Origin: a virus
IMG/VR virus record: IMGVR_UViG_3300045125_000168
Coordinates: 1 to 64,000 of that record
DNA length: 64,000 nucleotides
Reading direction: 5' to 3' (one strand)
A model generated the notes under the pieces. That model was not told the origin of the DNA and searched no databases. It was given only the letters and a program-made list of their open reading frames with translations. Within the stretch, counting starts at the first letter, position 1. Each line of letters starts with the position of its first letter. Positions 21,753 to 31,221 of the stretch are shown piece after piece. Both the position numbers and the translations under genes were made by a program.

Positions 21753-22033
21753 CAGATAGTTCCTCGATCAAAGCCTCGGCAGCGGTGATCGCGTCACGAG
21801 CCATGATATTCCAGTTAGCCTCGTGCCCATCCCAACTGCGCTCGTTGTCAAGCATCCCCTGCATGAGGTGCAGCGAAAAATACTCCAACTAGTGAGCTTC
21901 ACTGCTTCTTCTGCGGCTCTTGTCTGTTTTTTCCGAAAAGGATTTCATTTGAGTAGTTTCTTCCGAGAGTTCCAAAATCTTCGATATCGCTCAAGGTAAA
22001 ACTCCTTTCACCGACGCCAGAAGGTTGGCTCAT
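21745..22033 (-). CDS. Small uncharacterised protein (~94 aa), frameshifted
   Basis: The start is ATG 22031-22033 (MSQPSGVGERSFTLSDIEDF). Two small frame corrections lead through KQTRAAEEAVKLTS to EYFSLHLMQGMLDNERSWDG and then AITAAEALIEELSDV-stop. The last bases overlap the start of the next gene. Reading without correction gives an early stop, so it is easily missed. Function unknown. Confidence 0.4.
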
Positions 22034-22051
22034 GCAGGTAGTGCTGCTGCC

Positions 22052-22458
22052 TTAGAATTGCGAGAAAACTCTTTTATCTGTCCACTCCATGATCGTCAGA
22101 TTTCGGTCGCGGTAGTGATACTTGATATTATTGGAAGGCCCACCCTCTTTTCCAAAGGTCCAAAAAATACAATAGGGCTCGGGTTTAAACGACCAGTGTT
22201 CAGTGCAAACCTTTTTTCAAACTTGAGCCTGTAAAGAAGCTCTTGCTTCAGAGTCCCTCGATAAATAATCAGGTACACATCTTTGCAAAGCCGAATGGTC
22301 TTCGGATCATGAGGCCGATAAAATGAAACACCTGCATCTTTGGCGACGGGTTGCGACCAAAAATAAAAACAGTCCAGGCTCTTTAGACACACCCCAGGCG
22401 TAGTCATTCGGCCACACGTCTTCCAGCGTGGGGTCGGTAGCTAAAGGATTTCTGACAT
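22052..22458 (-). CDS. Uncharacterised beta-rich protein (~135 aa), frameshifted
   Basis: The proposed start is the ATG at 22456-22458; the first codons are disturbed and then read LATDPTLEDVWPNDYAWGV. The core VAKDAGVSFYRPHDPKTIRL and DVYLIIYRGTLKQELLYRL is clear. The likely end is DRNLTIMEWTDKRVFSQF-stop after a frame change near 22150. It is not recognised; it lies between the clamp region and small tail-operon genes. Confidence 0.45.
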
Positions 22459-22526
22459 TGAAGGTCGAACGCTTCAAACCAAGCCTCAAACTTCTCGTGC
22501 TACTCGTTTAAAATTAGTACGCGAGG

Positions 22527-22921
22527 TCAAATATCGATTGGACCCAAGGCCCAAGCACACCCTTTGCCGCGTGGTGGGCATCGACGGGTCTTGGTGCGTC
22601 CACCACCTAATCCACACCTATCTCCAGCCTCTTGAGACCTGTTTGCGCTCAGGTGATTGTTAAACTCCTCAAGAAACTTGATGTTGACGTAGACCTCTTC
22701 ATCTTTTTCAAAGGGAGATCGAACTCAAAAGAGGCTTGCCCCAAATACTGGGTGACCTGCTTCGCTCTGAGGGTTTCGACGCGCAAGTAGACTTCCCGTT
22801 GCTGGTTGACCCTACCAGACACACGACGGGGAGATCTTCTTTACTGGCTAAGTGCGCCGTTACTTACAAAAGGAGTCAGTTCAGAGATCGCGCTCTTGAG
22901 AGTCGTGGTTGGGACTGTCAC
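22527..22921 (-). CDS. Disrupted small protein (~130 aa) after the sliding clamp
   Basis: A GTG start within the clamp's last codons reads TVPTTTLKSAISELTPFVSN. Three frame corrections give KEDLPVVCLVGSTSNG, REVYLRVETLRAKQVTQYLG and EKDEEVYVNIKFLEEFNNHL, ending with a Cys/Arg/Gly-rich tail. The first part resembles a clamp-type N-terminal strand-helix and could be a second, divergent clamp-like module, but the reconstruction is uncertain and it may instead be the distorted end of the clamp gene. Confidence 0.3.
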
Positions 22922-23754
22922 CTTTGTACGAAGGTGATTGATCGATCACCTGGAACAGTTCCGACAAATCGACTTTTGCTGCGGGTTTTAACTGATTAGG
23001 CATCCAAATGTTGGTGCGCATGTGATACACGCGCCACATCGCTTCCGTGTAGCACAAAAGAAACTGTTGTTTTCTTGCTCGTCTAAGGTCTCCAAAGCCG
23101 CAAGCAAATGACTTGGATTGATGTAAAAGTCGATTTCTTCTTTTGGGGTAACGATAAGGTTTTTACGACCGCAGCGCCTGCGACCTGATCGCGGGACTCA
23201 AAATGAAGGGTTCCATCTTTTAAGTAAATGCGAACAGGCCGCTTCAGGGCATTGGTGTCATGATGCTGCCCATACAGATGAGCAGACAACGCGGTTTTAA
23301 AGTCTTTGATGGGGAAACTGGTAGGCTAGGTCTACAGTTGTTTCCTGGGGCCTACAGGTTTCAATCTCCGCTTCGATATCGGGAATGGAAGCGTACACTT
23401 TCCCACGCAGGGTTCCGCTCTCGAAAACTAATGGTCGAGTTCCTATCTTTGTCGATGATCTCGATCTCAACTTCTTTTCCTGAAAATTTTAACGATTGCA
23501 AAGTTTCCAGATCGAGGGCTTTACGGTACTCCTTCGGTGCTCTCGGGAAGGCTCAAAACTTTGAGCGAGTCGAACGTATAGGTCTAAGAATGCTCCGTTT
23601 AGACTAAACTCTAGCTTGACCTCACCCTTGGCAGGAAACACACGAAAAGGCAGGCTGCGTGGGCAGTACACCGAACATTAGAACTCGCTTGAGACACGGC
23701 CCTTACGAGTTTTAGGACTCGCTGCCACTCGGACGTTGAGACAGAAAAGCGCAT
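22881..23754 (-). CDS. DNA polymerase sliding clamp (beta-clamp-like), frameshifted
   Basis: ATG 23752-23754 has GGAGAGG just upstream and reads MRFSVSTSEWQRVLKLVRAV, closely patterned on the beta-clamp N-terminus (M-F-V-x5-L-x-L-x-x-V). The following blocks fit clamp subdomains: KGEVKLEFSLNGAFLDLYV, GKEVEIEIIDKDRNSTISF, then KIDFYINPSHLLAALETLD (the -NPxYLL-AL- strand-helix), closing with NIWMPNQL in the position of the clamp's final MP-R-L. Four frame corrections are needed. The length (~285 aa) lies between T4 gp45 and bacterial DnaN. It sits next to the replicative helicase. The clamp assignment rests on pattern, not on an alignment. Confidence 0.5.
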
Positions 23755-23845
23755 CGACCTCTCCACTTAAACAGTATCATCGTCTACTCGGTGCCCACGC
23801 AGCAGTGACACCGCTTTGCGAGCAGGAACCTTGACTTTGCAAAGT

Positions 23846-25316
23846 CTACGGCTTCATCTTGGATCTTGTTGCTTGTATTCGCTCTTCTTTATCTATAGCG
23901 GGGCTCGCCTCAAATTGCACCACTTTTTCTTTAGCAGAAGACGGAACAAGAAGAGCCTGACTACGGGCAAGGCTATTCAAAATCTCGTTATAATCGTCTT
24001 CGGAAGGCCATTCAGTGCGGTCCTCCTGCCCAGGGTCTCGAAACTGCGCGATGTCAAAACGCTCGACCAACCTCGAAATCATAGACTGGTGCGTTACGGG
24101 CCTTAATTTGTCGCACCGCAATCTTGCGCTCCAACCGTGAGGCATCATCACGCACCCAGCCCATCACAAAGTTTGCATGGTCTTTGATGCCCTTAGAGTA
24201 GCGCAGATTGTAGTTGTCATCTAACTGCGCCAAAAGATAGACTACACAGTTGAGCTTGTTGGCAAGGAGCTTGGCATCCTTGGCAATGTCTCCCAACTGC
24301 TGCCACTGTGCCTCAGCAGAAGAGCCCTTAGCCTGAGTCAAAAGGTTGATATAGTCTAAAATTAAGGAATCCGGTTTTAAGGATTTGCACCTAAAGCCAA
24401 TCTCAGCCACGCTCGTTTCAGACTTGGGGCAGATCACGGTGAAGCTCGCGTTCATAGTCAAACCGTGTGCTATGAACTCGCGATAAGCCAAGTCAATCCT
24501 CTGACGCTCATGCTCAGTCAAACGGTTATTCAGAATTTTAACCATCTCAACTTCCGAAAGACAGGCGAGAAGTCGAATCATGACCTCATCTTCACTCATT
24601 TCGTAAGAGGCGAGCACGACTTTGTAACCGAGTCGATATTGGCGCACCATGAGGTTCAAAGCGTAGAGGGATTTACCACCCCCGGAGTTAGCCGCAATCA
24701 CGACAAGGTTTGTTCGGTTATGACCGCCTGTGCGTTCATCGAACTCCCTGAAGCCTGTCTTAATCATCGACCGCTCAAACCCACCGTTTAAAATCCGGTG
24801 ATAGCTATCCTCTGCGGCCTGATTGTAACCTAAGCCAGCGTGACTTGCCCTTGCAGATCTTCCGAGTCGTCGATCTTTAAAATCGATTCCCAAGTTGATC
24901 GGCAATATCCCGCAGAAGAGCTTGGGGGTCATGGCTCTCGATCAGAGTGTTGGAGGCTTTCTGAGTCGCCATCACCATGGAGCGCGACTTAGCAAGCACG
25001 GAGAGCTTATTCAAAAGAAGGGTAACATCCCCTTCGGATTCTAAGAGGGATAAACCTTCTGCTACCTGAAGAAAGCTATTTTTGATAACATCAGATATCT
25101 TAGAATCAGACAAAACAAAGGACAGCGTTGGAAGCTCCAGGGAGGTGGAACCTGCCAATAGTTGCGTGAGACGTTTGTAAATTGCTTTGGAAGTCGGATG
25201 ATAAAAGTAATCCGGTTTGCAGGCGGAAAAAGGTCAGCGGCAAAGCGTGACCCAGGAGTCAGGATCTCCTTGATCGCTTGCACTTCAGCTTGTAGATCAA
25301 CAAGTGCTGAACCCAC
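23846..25316 (-). CDS. Replicative DNA helicase, DnaB/gp41-like
   Basis: The reconstructed protein has a helical N-terminal domain (LELPTLSFVLSDSKISDVIK) and a RecA-fold ATPase core. Walker A is AANSGGGKS, the helicase strand follows as VVLASYEMSEDEVMIRL, Walker B is SLILDYINLLTQ, and the sensor region is VVYLLAQLDDNYNLR. The C-terminus, in another frame after 24060, reads ERFDIAQFRDPGQEDRTEWP, the conserved DnaB end rich in D, G and E. The start is a GTG at 25316 behind GAGGCGGAA. Frame changes lie near 25130, 24890 and 24080. It would unwind the phage replication fork and work with the clamp and DnaX-like loader found in this window. No primase or DNA polymerase is visible here. Confidence 0.85.
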
Positions 25317-25569
25317 TTCCGCCTCAAAAAATCAAAATATAAATTTTAGAAATGCTCTCGATGATTGTTCACGAAATGAGGGCTTCTGCCAAGCCCCTAG
25401 CAAGATTTTTTAGGATGTCTTATGGAATCTATTAACCTTGACAGTTGTGACCAACTATGCGGACTGGCCTCAAGCTCAATATTCTCTCTGCTTATTCTCG
25501 GGCTGATTTTTATATTTTTAACCAAATCCTGAAGAATAGATACTTTCCATTTCCCATAGGAGAAACGAC

Positions 25570-26396
25570 ATGGCAAAGCCTTGCCGATACTCCCATGCCC
25601 CTGACATTGACCTCATGCTCAAAAAAGGAATCGCGAATCTAGGCGCACCTTGGAGTTGGGTTGGGATGATGCGTTATCAGCGCCTACGTGACCGCGTAGT
25701 TCAGTTAATTTCTGATGGCGAATCCCAACTCGACTTTTACTCAGAACAGGACTTCTTAGTAGCCGTGGAAAGCGCGGTGGACCAAGTGCTCAATCCCTAC
25801 CAAAACCGTTTGACGCTCATGGCCTACGGACTTCTCTTAGGGTCGGTGTGTGTCAACGCCTACCTTAGTGACCTTGGTATCGGACGTGCCTGCCATGTCT
25901 GCCTTTGTGGCAACTCTAGGCGGCACCCTCTCTGGGGCGCTGGGGTTTCAAGTCTTAGCTCGGTTACAAGCCTGGGCCAAACAGCTATCGTCCAACGGGG
26001 GATCGCTGAAGACCGAACAAATCCCCTTCAACGCTCACTGCCTTGATATCTGGCGTATCAGCCAACAGGTGAAAAATGACCTTTCACGGGACGGTCGCAA
26101 CATTCGCAAGGACGCTTGGCTGCAACTCAACGCACGGTTTGAAAAGGCTTTGACCCTACCCGATCCTGATGCTTACGAGGCTTTGGCTGATGCCTTGGTC
26201 GATCACCGTCAGACTTTTGGGGAAGTTGCCCTCGACTTCTGGTTGGTCCGAGAATTTCATCGCAACCTTAAGGTGCGGTTTTGCACTCCGAAGCAACCGA
26301 AGCGATCAAAAAAGTTTGCGCGAGACCGCTCCCATCCATGGCCTGCCCTTGGACCAAATGGAACGTATGGTGGATCAGATTTTTTCGGGAGCTTAA
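25570..26396 (+). CDS. Uncharacterised membrane-associated protein (~275 aa), first gene of plus-strand island
   Basis: AGGAG seven bases before the ATG supports the start MAKPCRYSHAPDIDLMLKKG. After ~85 residues a hydrophobic segment (LTLMAYGLLLGSVCVNAYL) and, after a frame change near 25880, a second one (MSAFVATLGGTLSGALGF) suggest two membrane helices. A soluble C-terminal half (WLQLNARFEKALTLPDPDAY, ALVDHRQTFGEVALDFWLV) ends MERMVDQIFSGA-stop after another frame change near 26280. It could be a holin-like or envelope protein, but no family is recognised. The 253 bp upstream separate it from the divergently transcribed helicase. Confidence 0.5.
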
Positions 26397-26423
26397 GAAC
26401 TAATACAAACGGAAAACCAGATC

Positions 26424-26810
26424 ATGAATTTCTTTCAGCACGTTCTAGCAAAATATTCATTCTACGAAGTCCTTGGCTTGACCTTCGGTACTCCCAAATC
26501 TGAGATTCAAAGAGAGCTAGAAAAGGATCAATTTACCGCCCTTTGCTTAACGGACAAAGGCAGGGTGTATTTTGCATACAAAGCTCCAGAAGATGAAAAG
26601 GAAGTGGACCATATTTATATTGACCTAAAAAACAACAAAACTACAGTAGACGACAAACATAATCAGACTCCGGGCACACGCAAGCTGCTAGATTTCCTAA
26701 TACGGAATAAAATCATAGATAAGTCCTTTGATATCAAAACGAAATCTATATTCTTTAAAACCGAAAACGAACCTGATTTTGATTTTTTCGAGATCCAAGA
26801 AACTCTTTGA
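26424..26810 (+). CDS. Uncharacterised protein (128 aa) upstream of an ADP-ribosyltransferase-like gene
   Basis: A clean frame, MNFFQHVLAKYSFYEVLGLT to FDFFEIQETL-stop. It is charged and mixed alpha/beta (GRVYFAYKAPEDEKEVDHIY). It overlaps the next gene's proposed TTG start by 4 bp, suggesting translational coupling and a joint role such as partner, chaperone or immunity protein. No known family; the partner role is inferred from coupling alone. Confidence 0.6.
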   Translation: MNFFQHVLAKYSFYEVLGLTFGTPKSEIQRELEKDQFTALCLTDKGRVYFAYKAPEDEKEVDHIYIDLKNNKTTVDDKHNQTPGTRKLLDFLIRNKIIDKSFDIKTKSIFFKTENEPDFDFFEIQETL

Positions 26811-27481
26811 CCAGGGCTATCCGTGGTAATTTTATTCTTTATCACGGCACAAGCTCCGAGGATTGGGAAAAAATCAAGACAAAGGGTCTGGTCCCTTTGT
26901 TTCACGGTTCTAATCAAAAAGGTGGGTTTGAAAGCCGCGAAAAACACCCGGAAAACACAAAGGTTTTGTATTTAGCATCGAGCAAGGATACTGCTCTTCA
27001 TTATGCTAAGGCGCGTTGCTCCTCTCTCAAAATACAGGCAAAGCGTGAGGGTAAAAATACCATGGATGACTACGGGGGTCATGGAGTGCATATTGATGGC
27101 GTCCACGTTTACCCCGTGGTCCTAGAAGTTCATGTTCCAGACGTTGCGCGCCTAGTCGCCGATGACGATTATGTGAACGAAATGGCACGGGCTTTATCTC
27201 GTAAGATCTGGAGTGAAAAAGAGGATCAAGAAAAGAAAGCAATTTTAGAGAAGCTCAAAGCATCACGAACAGACCTGTCTCCCGATTGGAGGAATTGGCA
27301 TGACCCTTTGGTACAGCAAATGTTATGGCGAGAAACGGATGAGGGCTTCAAAGAGATCATGAGCCACATCCCCAAAGAAAGATATACACAGTGGTTTGAA
27401 AGCCTTAAACAATCCAAACAAGTTGGCTATCGAGGTATCATTCCACCCAAGTTCCTTAAACTGCTGCCGATCAAAAAATGA
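26807..27481 (+). CDS. ADP-ribosyltransferase-fold protein (224 aa)
   Basis: The N-terminus has the ART signature FILYHGTSSEDWEKIKTKGL, where the H of YHGT is the usual NAD-binding residue. It is followed by KVLYLASSKDTALHYAK, the second strand-helix with the Y-x-S-x5-A-x-YA pattern found in KptA, PARP-like and phage ART proteins. The C-terminal 100 residues are helical and charged (WHDPLVQQMLWRETDEGF, YTQWFESLKQSKQVGYRGII). The GYRG-II ending could supply the third ART strand. The start codon appears to be TTG and overlaps the upstream gene. It could modify a host protein or nucleic acid early in infection; substrate unknown. The catalytic glutamate cannot be placed with certainty. Confidence 0.6.
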   Translation: MTRAIRGNFILYHGTSSEDWEKIKTKGLVPLFHGSNQKGGFESREKHPENTKVLYLASSKDTALHYAKARCSSLKIQAKREGKNTMDDYGGHGVHIDGVHVYPVVLEVHVPDVARLVADDDYVNEMARALSRKIWSEKEDQEKKAILEKLKASRTDLSPDWRNWHDPLVQQMLWRETDEGFKEIMSHIPKERYTQWFESLKQSKQVGYRGIIPPKFLKLLPIKK

Positions 27482-27498
27482 CATGAAGGAGAGCAGCC

Positions 27499-28448
27499 AT
27501 GCCTGTCGGAGTTGTGAAAAGTCCACGCGACGAAAAAATTTGGCAAAGAAAAGTTGCAGAGGTTGCGAAAACTCGCGGCAAGAAAAAATCGGCCTTCACC
27601 AGCCAGGACTGGGCACTGGTCAACATGCTCTTTCAAAAAGCTAAGAAAAAGTACCTCGGCAAAAAGCTCCCCGGAAATACGTTGCCGCCTCTTTAAGCGA
27701 TTGGAGCAATCTTTGGGTTCATTACACGGACGTGAATAAGCTCGGTGTGAACCCGCAACAGTTTCACCTAGACCTCGCCGGAATATATCTCTTCCCAAAG
27801 ACTTTGAGACTAAAGGGACACTTTGGAAGCAAAAAATATAAGTTTGTTGTCGAGGTATCCCAATCGGCAAGAATACTTGATCTGTCAAAGATCACCCAAC
27901 CTGAAATGGAGTCGATTTTAGATAAAATCGGCATTAAATACGATCGCAACGGATTGAACAAAGATCAATTTTGGGAGTATTTGAAAGGATATTATTCGTT
28001 ATCCTCGGGCACTAAGAAAGTCGGAAAGTGGAATCGAGACTTCAGAGACCTCGGCTATGACGCTGTATTTGACGACACCGGATCAATTCATAACTCTGAA
28101 GTTCAGTTGGTTGTCTTAAACCCTAAGATATTGAAAATCATCGATGTTGAGAGCCAAAGCATTAAACGCGGTCAATTTGATCGGGTGTCCAAACATCTCG
28201 ATATTCTCGCCTCTCTTTTACGGTCTTACGGTAAAATAGAAAAAAACGTAAAAAAAGAAATCGAACGCTACTCCCAAGGCAAGAGTAGAACGATAGGTCA
28301 GCTTAGACTTACACTCCCCGGTGACGCTTATATCAAATGGCGGGTGGAGGAGGACGAAGCCAATCACGAGATACGGGTTTCGATGGATTATTCAAATGTT
28401 GACACCCTCAGAGACAACTGGGGGTTTCAAGAGATTCGTGCCATTTAA
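27499..28448 (+). CDS. Polyvalent-type protein: SPRDEKxW N-terminal module plus second ART-like domain
   Basis: The start MPVGVVKSPRDEKIWQRKVA belongs to a short basic module often found at the N-terminus of phage polyvalent proteins. One base is lost near 27690, after which the frame continues AASLSDWSNLWVHYTDVNKL with a GVNPQQFH loop and DLAGIYLFPKTLRLKG. This H-Y-T plus AGIYLFP pattern, together with the later GYDAVFDDTGSIHNSEVQLV and VLNPKILKI, fits an ART-like or related toxin fold. The product is about 315 aa. It directly follows the other ART-like gene. Both would make sense as proteins injected or expressed early to modify host targets; this is inferred. Confidence 0.5.
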
Positions 28449-28493
28449 AAGTACGATGATAGCGAAAAAATAAAAAATCTCGTGGAGCGGGTG

Positions 28494-28971
28494 ATGCGCA
28501 AGGCTGGGTTAAGTGAGGTGCAGGCATCATTCCTACATCGCCTCGAAAGCGCATATAATCGTCTTGTTTGGACACCATCCCAAGTCCATGAGAAGATCGC
28601 AAGTGTATTGAATCTTCTAAACTCGAAGATGCCAAAAGGCTCGTTCTGCCAAGCAACGGTCGAACTTAACGACGATGTACCCGTCGTCCGTGTTCTCTTA
28701 GGACCAAACGAACGATCCTTACACTGCGGAGAGAATCGGCTCCTTCGCTTTCTATTCCACCGCTCGCGGGATTGAGTGGTACACCAAACACATCGGTCCA
28801 CCGACCACACCTTTTCAGCCACAACAGGGTATGGTGTTCGTGTCCTATTTCTGCGACCTGAACTCTGAAGGTGAAAGACCCGTTGGTTTGATGCATTTAA
28901 ATGCCTCTGATGAAGCCTGGGTGCATACCTTGATGCAAGCTCCATGTCCAATTTTTCAATTTCGACCTTGA
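28494..28971 (+). CDS. Uncharacterised protein (~158 aa), one frameshift
   Basis: GGAG at seven bases supports ATG 28494 (MRKAGLSEVQASFLHRLESA). After a frame change near 28720 it continues GIEWYTKHIGPPTTPFQPQQ, MVFVSYFCDLNSEGERPVGL and ends LMQAPCPIFQFRP-stop. A single globular domain is likely. The stop overlaps the predicted -35 box of the hsp20 gene. No family is recognised. Confidence 0.5.
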
Positions 28972-28994
28972 CATTTTTTCTCCCTGCTTATCTT
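28968..28994 (+). promoter_or_regulatory. Candidate sigma70-type promoter for hsp20
   Basis: A perfect TTGACA (28968-28973) is followed after 15 bases by TATCTT (28989-28994), about 30 bp before the hsp20 ATG. The spacer is shorter than the usual 17, so it is a candidate only. Confidence 0.4.
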
Positions 28995-29024
28995 TAGGGT
29001 GAGATCAGCAAAAGGAGAAAAACT

Positions 29025-29364
29025 ATGCTAAATGTGCTTGAAAACCTCTATCGCGATTTTCCTTTTCGACCCTCACGGATACTAACAACACGCCAACGAT
29101 CGTCGAAACAAAAGACGCTTGGACTATCGAAATGGATATGCCAGGAGTCTCAAAGACAAAATCGAGATCAAAGCCTCGGGCGTTCATCTCGATGTGCGTG
29201 GTGAGCGAAAACGCAAAGGCCAAGCGTTTGTGTATCACGAAAAGTTCCGTCTCCCTGACACCCTTCGCAGCGCAGAGGGTATCACGGCTACAACAGAGAA
29301 CGGCGTTCTGACGGTGACGATTCCAAAACAGGCAAGCGGAGTCCTACAAATTCCCGTCAACTGA
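29025..29364 (+). CDS. Small heat shock protein, HSP20/alpha-crystallin family
   Basis: ATG 29025 follows AAAGGAGAAAAAC, a strong SD. The protein (~112 aa) has the alpha-crystallin domain: TPTIVETKDAWTIEMDMPGV, KIEIKASGVHLDVRGERKRK, then EKFRLPDTLRSAEGITATTE and the C-terminal NGVLTVTIPKQA with G-V-L strand, the A-x-x-x-NGVLTVxxPK hallmark. Two single-base errors (near 29063 and 29148) break the frame. HSP20s hold unfolded proteins. In phages, related genes (for example in cyanophages) are thought to support folding or assembly. It has its own promoter-like sequence. Confidence 0.85.
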
Positions 29365-29473
29365 AAAAGCGGGAGACCAAAACCCTGTAATCTTAACCTA
29401 TTAGAATGATGGCATTTAGACCAAAGGTTAAGTAACATTTGCTTTCTTCCGATAAGTAAAGGGGAGAGGCATC

Positions 29474-29968
29474 ATGGGGTTTTTACATCGGGTACTTTTA
29501 GCTCTCGAAAAGCCTGCGCTTGGTATGACGATCAACACCAGGGCGCAGGCTCGCCACGTTTTGTATGCTTCCAATCTCCCTAAAATGATTTGTGAGCATC
29601 TCATCAAATACGCTATTTTCCCGAATGACCAAGCTGCAAACCATTGGCTTACAGAATTGAATGCTTTTTTGGCGATCTCAAGGATGGTGTCGCTAAGACC
29701 ATTCAGGAACAAGGCCGCGACGTGCCTTACTACAAGTCGATGCACTTCAAAGCCAAGGATGTAGTTGAGGTACTAAACAGCAATATCAACTCTTCGGCAC
29801 TGCGAAGTCTTGAGAGAACAAAAAATACCCTGATCTTAGAAAAAGACTTCCCGAACATTTTGATAGAGGACCGCTTCACTACGGCTATAGCCTCACAGAA
29901 CACAAAGATAGCGAACAGGGCTACGTTTGGGTTTTGCGCTACCAAGGCAAAGTCTTGTGGCAAGGTTG
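29474..29968 (+). CDS. Uncharacterised protein (~165 aa), frameshifted
   Basis: GGGGAGAGG precedes the ATG. It reads MGFLHRVLLALEKPALGMTI, then LTELNAFFGDLKDGVAKTIQ after a frame change near 29665, and the most natural C-terminus after another change near 29870 is HYGYSLTEHKDSEQGYVWVL ending KVLWQG-stop. Function unknown. It sits between hsp20 and the XRE regulator in the plus-strand island. Confidence 0.5.
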
Positions 29969-30035
29969 ACGTCCCACGACGATAAAAGCCAACTAAAAGA
30001 TTTCGGGGGCTAACTAAAAAGCCAAAAGCCAATTC

Positions 30036-30063
30036 TTGACGGTGCCTTGAATTTTTTTCTAAA
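30036..30063 (+). promoter_or_regulatory. Candidate promoter for the XRE regulator
   Basis: TTGACG (30036-30041) is followed, 16 bp on, by TCTAAA (30058-30063), 60 bp upstream of the regulator start. This is a weak to moderate match to sigma70 boxes. Confidence 0.3.
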
Positions 30064-30122
30064 GTTTTTGCAAAAGGATTCCGATAATGAAAAAATTCCT
30101 CGGATTATTTAAAGGGTAGCTT

Positions 30123-30467
30123 ATGGGTCGTCGTAAGAAAATCGACAGTCCCTTTCGGACTATTCTGTGTCAATACATGGAAAACAATAAGCTAAGTGTT
30201 AGAGACGCTGCACAGATTGCTGGTGTTCCACCGTCAACTCTCGCTAACTGGCGAGCCGGTGCGTCACCGGATAACCACTTGGCACTCAAGCGACTAAGCG
30301 ATCACTTTGGCGTGAGTTTAGCCTTTTTGTTGACGGGTGAGCACGAGAAATTTGAGAGACCAGACGAGTCACTTCGCCAAAAAATACGCGAAGATCTTGC
30401 CTGTGATTGCATCGTTCTTGAAAATTCAAAATTAATTATTCAAATTTGTCGTGATGAAAAAACCTAA
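30123..30467 (+). CDS. XRE-family helix-turn-helix transcriptional regulator
   Basis: A 114-aa protein. Residues ~18-70 form the Cro/C1-type HTH: NNKLSVRDAAQIAGVPPSTL, ANWRAGASPDNHLALKRLSD, HFGVSLAFLLTG. The C-terminal extension is charged and short, without a peptidase domain. AAAGGG lies upstream of the ATG. It closes the plus-strand island and converges with the next minus-strand gene (4-bp overlap of ends). It could switch expression of the island genes. No operator can be assigned. Confidence 0.85.
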   Translation: MGRRKKIDSPFRTILCQYMENNKLSVRDAAQIAGVPPSTLANWRAGASPDNHLALKRLSDHFGVSLAFLLTGEHEKFERPDESLRQKIREDLACDCIVLENSKLIIQICRDEKT

Positions 30468-31219
30468 ATCGTGATTTTCCTGGCCTTGGGTTTTTTACGA
30501 CGAAAAGCAGCGGGGATTTCTTTCTTCGCAGGCATCTCCACATGCAAATTAAAAATGTAGTCTACATAGGACGGAGAGATGCGGAGCTTATCTAAGAGAG
30601 CCGCAAGATTGTGGGCGCTGGTGATAAGAATCCTGGTGTAAGAACTGAAATTGAGCAAAAACTGATAGGTCTTCGATAAATCATAATTGCTCGGGTCTTC
30701 GGTTATCACTCCCCAGACCAGAGTGTGGTTTGGCTTTAAAAGATACATTCTTTGAAATTCGAGTTGCATGAGCCACAAGAAACTCACGTCCACACCACTC
30801 AAGCTCTTCATCTGAATCGCTCGTGCACATAGACCGCACAGTAGATGGTACAAGAAGGCTTCAACAGACGTGCTCGCCTCTTGTGCTCCGATGAAAACAT
30901 GCGGGAAGCTGTTGATGATAATTAAAGGATGCTCTACAGGCCATCCTTCGATCAGTTCCCCGACTTTATCTTGTTGCAACGCGACAGGAAGTTGGACGAG
31001 TTCACCTTGAGCAACGGCAAAATCCATCGCTTTGAACTTGTGGTGAGCAAAATCCTCGCGGCTAACTTTATCGGTTAGCGCGAGAAATTTGCGCGGAATA
31101 CCAAACGAAGCCGCCATCGCTTGAGCAGGCGACGAACGACTAAGCTCTTGCACTTCGTTCGTGCTGTAATCGCAAGGCTTGCTCGTGGGCAGCGGCTGAC
31201 GTTGACGTTGTTCAAACAC
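30464..31219 (-). CDS. Uncharacterised protein (251 aa), loader-like C-terminal half
   Basis: An uninterrupted frame from MFEQRQRQPLPTSKPCDYST to KPKARKITI-stop with a basic C-terminal tail. The C-terminal half (LVWGVITEDPSNYDLSKTYQ, RILITSAHNLAALLDKLRIS) has strand-helix spacing reminiscent of AAA+ helicase loaders, and HPLIIINSF is strand-like, but no Walker A is present. A degenerate loader or accessory protein is possible but weakly supported. It is co-directional with, and 2 bp from, the next upstream gene. Confidence 0.45.
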   Translation of the reverse strand: MFEQRQRQPLPTSKPCDYSTNEVQELSRSSPAQAMAASFGIPRKFLALTDKVSREDFAHHKFKAMDFAVAQGELVQLPVALQQDKVGELIEGWPVEHPLIIINSFPHVFIGAQEASTSVEAFLYHLLCGLCARAIQMKSLSGVDVSFLWLMQLEFQRMYLLKPNHTLVWGVITEDPSNYDLSKTYQFLLNFSSYTRILITSAHNLAALLDKLRISPSYVDYIFNLHVEMPAKKEIPAAFRRKKPKARKITI

Positions 31220-31221
31220 GA

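Noticed and set aside
21480-22030. In-frame TAG within the small gene near 21.9 kb as suppressed amber
   Set aside because: A one-base shift gives a continuous, more natural reading (RAAEEAVKLTS), so a sequencing error is simpler.
25436-25441. Perfect TTGACA upstream of the plus-strand island
   Set aside because: No -10 box at a sensible distance; the nearest TATGCG is only 12 bp away.
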